Shown one piece after another: positions 62,487-64,000 of a DNA stretch of 64,000 bases (position 1 is the first letter of the stretch; every line of letters begins with the position of its first letter). Position numbers and translations under genes: made by a program. The notes below the pieces were generated by a model that was not told where the DNA came from, searched no databases, and saw nothing but the letters and a program-made list of their open reading frames with translations. Origin of the DNA: Shimazuella kribbensis DSM 45090 (GTDB lineage: Bacteria; Bacillota; Bacilli; Thermoactinomycetales; Thermoactinomycetaceae); assembly GCF_000428065.1 (NCBI RefSeq), contig NZ_ATZF01000001.1, forward strand, positions 522,867 to 586,866, written 5' to 3'.

Positions 62487-63339
62487 AGAATTCCGCAACA
62501 AAGTGAAACCTAACTGGTGTCCTGGTTGTGGTGACTTTACGGTTTTGGCCTCTATGCAACGTGCATTTGCAAACTTGGGTAAAGAACCAGAAGAAGTTGC
62601 TATTGTATCCGGTATTGGTTGTTCAGGTCGTATTGCAGGATATGTTAATTCCTATGGTTTTCATGGTGTCCATGGTCGTTCTCTTCCTATTGCCCAAGGA
62701 TTAAAACTCGCAAATCGTGATCTAACGGTTGTGGCATCTGGTGGAGATGGTGACGGATTTGCAATCGGTATGGGTCATACTGTTCATTCCATCCGTCGTA
62801 ATGTTGATATTACTTACATTGTAATGGATAATCAAATTTATGGATTAACCAAAGGTCAAACTTCTCCACGTTCGGAAATGGGTTTTAAAACAAAAAGTAC
62901 ACCAAATGGTTCTATTGAGGCTGCGATTTCGCCAATGGAAATGGCTCTTACTGTAGGTGCTGGTTTTGTTGCTCAGACTGTTTCTAGTGATTTGAAAGGT
63001 ATGACTGCTGTTATCGAAGCAGGCATCAAACACAAAGGATTTTCTTTGATCAATGTTTATAGTCCATGTGTGACTTATAACAAAATCAACACATATGATT
63101 GGTTTAAACAAAACCTTACGAGCCTAGATGATATTGAAGGTTATGATCCATCTAATCGCGGTAAAGCGATGCAAACATTAATGGAACATAATGGTCTTGT
63201 TACTGGTATTATCTATCAAAATACCGAAAGACCTTCTTACGAAGACTTAATCAAAGGTTACAAAGAAGAAGCACTTGTCAAACAAGATATCAACTTAACT
63301 GAAGAGCAATTTGACCGTTTGATTGGTGAATTTGCATAA
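62473..63339 (+). CDS. korB: 2-oxoacid:ferredoxin oxidoreductase, beta (thiamine diphosphate) subunit
   Basis: 288 residues. NWCPGCGDFTV and CSGRI provide Fe-S ligands; GDGDGFAIGMGHTVHSIRRN with DNQIYGLTKGQTSP is the thiamine-diphosphate/Mg site. It completes the enzyme with KorA. ATG 62473 lies ten bases after AAGGAG and inside the end of korA; the frame upstream is a shadow. A terminator follows. Confidence 0.94.
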   Translation: MATFKEFRNKVKPNWCPGCGDFTVLASMQRAFANLGKEPEEVAIVSGIGCSGRIAGYVNSYGFHGVHGRSLPIAQGLKLANRDLTVVASGGDGDGFAIGMGHTVHSIRRNVDITYIVMDNQIYGLTKGQTSPRSEMGFKTKSTPNGSIEAAISPMEMALTVGAGFVAQTVSSDLKGMTAVIEAGIKHKGFSLINVYSPCVTYNKINTYDWFKQNLTSLDDIEGYDPSNRGKAMQTLMEHNGLVTGIIYQNTERPSYEDLIKGYKEEALVKQDINLTEEQFDRLIGEFA

Positions 63340-63347
63340 ATTTTTTT

Positions 63348-63378
63348 GAGAGCTGGTATTATACCAGTTCTCTTTTTT
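63348..63378 (+). terminator. Terminator after korB
   Basis: GAGAGCTGGTA and its near-complement followed by six T residues. Confidence 0.85.
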
Positions 63379-63456
63379 ATTTGTCGCATAAGGATGCTTT
63401 ATACAGGTCATAGTAGAAAGATGATATCCTTAGTTGAATAAGAGGTGTTTTCGACG

Positions 63457-63579
63457 ATGCAGTTCGATGGAGAAATGGAGATTACTAGGGCAACTCATTT
63501 TTATCAGCAAACCATTATTAACAGAATAATAATAAAATACCATATTATTTGTATAGAGAGAATGTTTGTGCTAGAATGA
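63457..63579 (+). CDS. Possible 40-residue frame, perhaps a gene start cut by tnpB insertion
   Basis: ATG 63457 (AGAGGTG nine bases upstream) opens MQFDGEMEITRATHFYQQTI, then continues as A/T-rich, implausible sequence to TGA 63579. The first ~20 codons look like a genuine gene start interrupted by the IS605-type DNA that carries tnpB. I cannot name the gene. Confidence 0.25.
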   Translation: MQFDGEMEITRATHFYQQTIINRIIIKYHIICIERMFVLE

Positions 63580-63603
63580 GGAACAAAAAGAAAGGTGAAA
63601 CAT

Positions 63604-64000
63604 ATGTTCCGGACCTATCAATTCCGTCTCTATCCTACAAAAAAGCAACAAGAGAAAATCCACTTCACGTTAGAAAGATGTCGTTTGCTTTATAATCGTC
63701 TACTACAGGAACGAATCTGCGCTTACCAAGGTGAACAAAAAAACCTTACCTATTACGAACAGAAAAAAACCTTACCAGACCGAAAAAAAGCTATCCCAGA
63801 GTTAAAACAAGTTTATTCCCAAGTGTTACAACAGGTAGTCGAGAAATTGGATAAAACCTATCGTGCTTTCTTCCAAAGGGTACAGAACAAGCAAAAAGGA
63901 GGATTTCCTCGATACAAAGGAGAGAATCGGTATCGAAGTTTTACCTATCCACAAAGTGGATATACTTTGGAGGGGAAATGCCTACAGTTATCCAAAATTG
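63604..64000 (+). CDS. tnpB: IS200/IS605-family TnpB (OrfB) nuclease, N-terminal part (cut by window edge)
   Basis: The first 132 residues are visible: MFRTYQFRLYPTKKQQEKIH with LERCRLLYNRLL is the TnpB N-terminal region, followed by QKKTLPDRKK, KLDKTYRAFFQRV and GGFPRYKGENRYRSFTYP. TnpB is an RNA-guided DNA nuclease encoded by IS200/IS605 elements, guided by an RNA from the element's right end. The RuvC domain, zinc finger and right end are outside the window. No tnpA precedes it within the window. ATG 63604 follows AAAGGTG. Confidence 0.9.
   Translation, partial: MFRTYQFRLYPTKKQQEKIHFTLERCRLLYNRLLQERICAYQGEQKNLTYYEQKKTLPDRKKAIPELKQVYSQVLQQVVEKLDKTYRAFFQRVQNKQKGGFPRYKGENRYRSFTYPQSGYTLEGKCLQLSKI

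Overview
The window comes from a low-G+C, endospore-forming member of the Bacillota. Between about 30 and 60 kb the gene order is the one known from Bacillus subtilis around recA: tepA-ylzJ-spoIIIE, ymfF-ymfH-ymfI-ymfJ-ymfK, rodZ, pgsA, cinA, recA, rny, ymdB, spoVS. The protein sequences and several insertions (a DEAD-box helicase, a split SbcC-like operon, a nucleoside ABC transporter) show it is not B. subtilis itself. Thermoactinomycetaceae or a relative is possible, but I cannot settle the family from sequence alone.

Layout. 0-2.6 kb: the start of an M28 peptidase and an OmpR-type two-component pair, all on the minus strand. 2.6-4.0 kb: mostly non-coding, with an integrase relic. 4.0-11.3 kb: a minus-strand N-acetylglucosamine uptake and catabolism operon (antiterminator, EIIA, nagA, nagB, ptsI, EIICB). 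Its leader shows a sigma-A-type promoter, a cre-like box, a RAT hairpin and an overlapping terminator. 11.3-15.9 kb: a MarR/MFS efflux pair, a VOC protein, a sortase-type surface protein and a membrane protein.

16.2-30.3 kb: tepA, encoding a ClpP-like protease linked to spore outgrowth, is cut in two by a 13.4-kb element bounded by a 12-bp direct repeat. Joining the two sides at the repeat restores an uninterrupted TepA frame. The element carries a large serine recombinase next to attL. It also holds decayed phage packaging genes, a G+C-rich lipoprotein protease, a kanosamine-like amino-sugar cassette, an XRE-TPR regulator with a broken paralogue, a small transposon-like repeat and an unrecognised membrane protein.

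30.3-42.1 kb: ylzJ, the SpoIIIE/FtsK translocase, a nucleoside ABC transporter (ATPase, two permeases, lipoprotein), the M16 pair ymfF/ymfH, ymfI and ymfJ. 42.3-46.7 kb: ymfK and then four consecutive RodZ-like genes where most relatives have one. 46.9-56.4 kb: pgsA, cinA, a DEAD-box helicase, a minus-strand Fe-S assembly gene, recA, recX, an SbcD-like nuclease and an SbcC-like ATPase divided over three overlapping genes. 56.7-63.4 kb: RNase Y, ymdB, spoVS with a SigH-type promoter, an M19 dipeptidase and a two-subunit 2-oxoacid:ferredoxin oxidoreductase. The right edge enters an IS605-type tnpB.

No tRNA, rRNA or CRISPR array was seen. Start codons were chosen by Shine-Dalgarno spacing and often lie inside the longest open frame; TTG and GTG starts are common.
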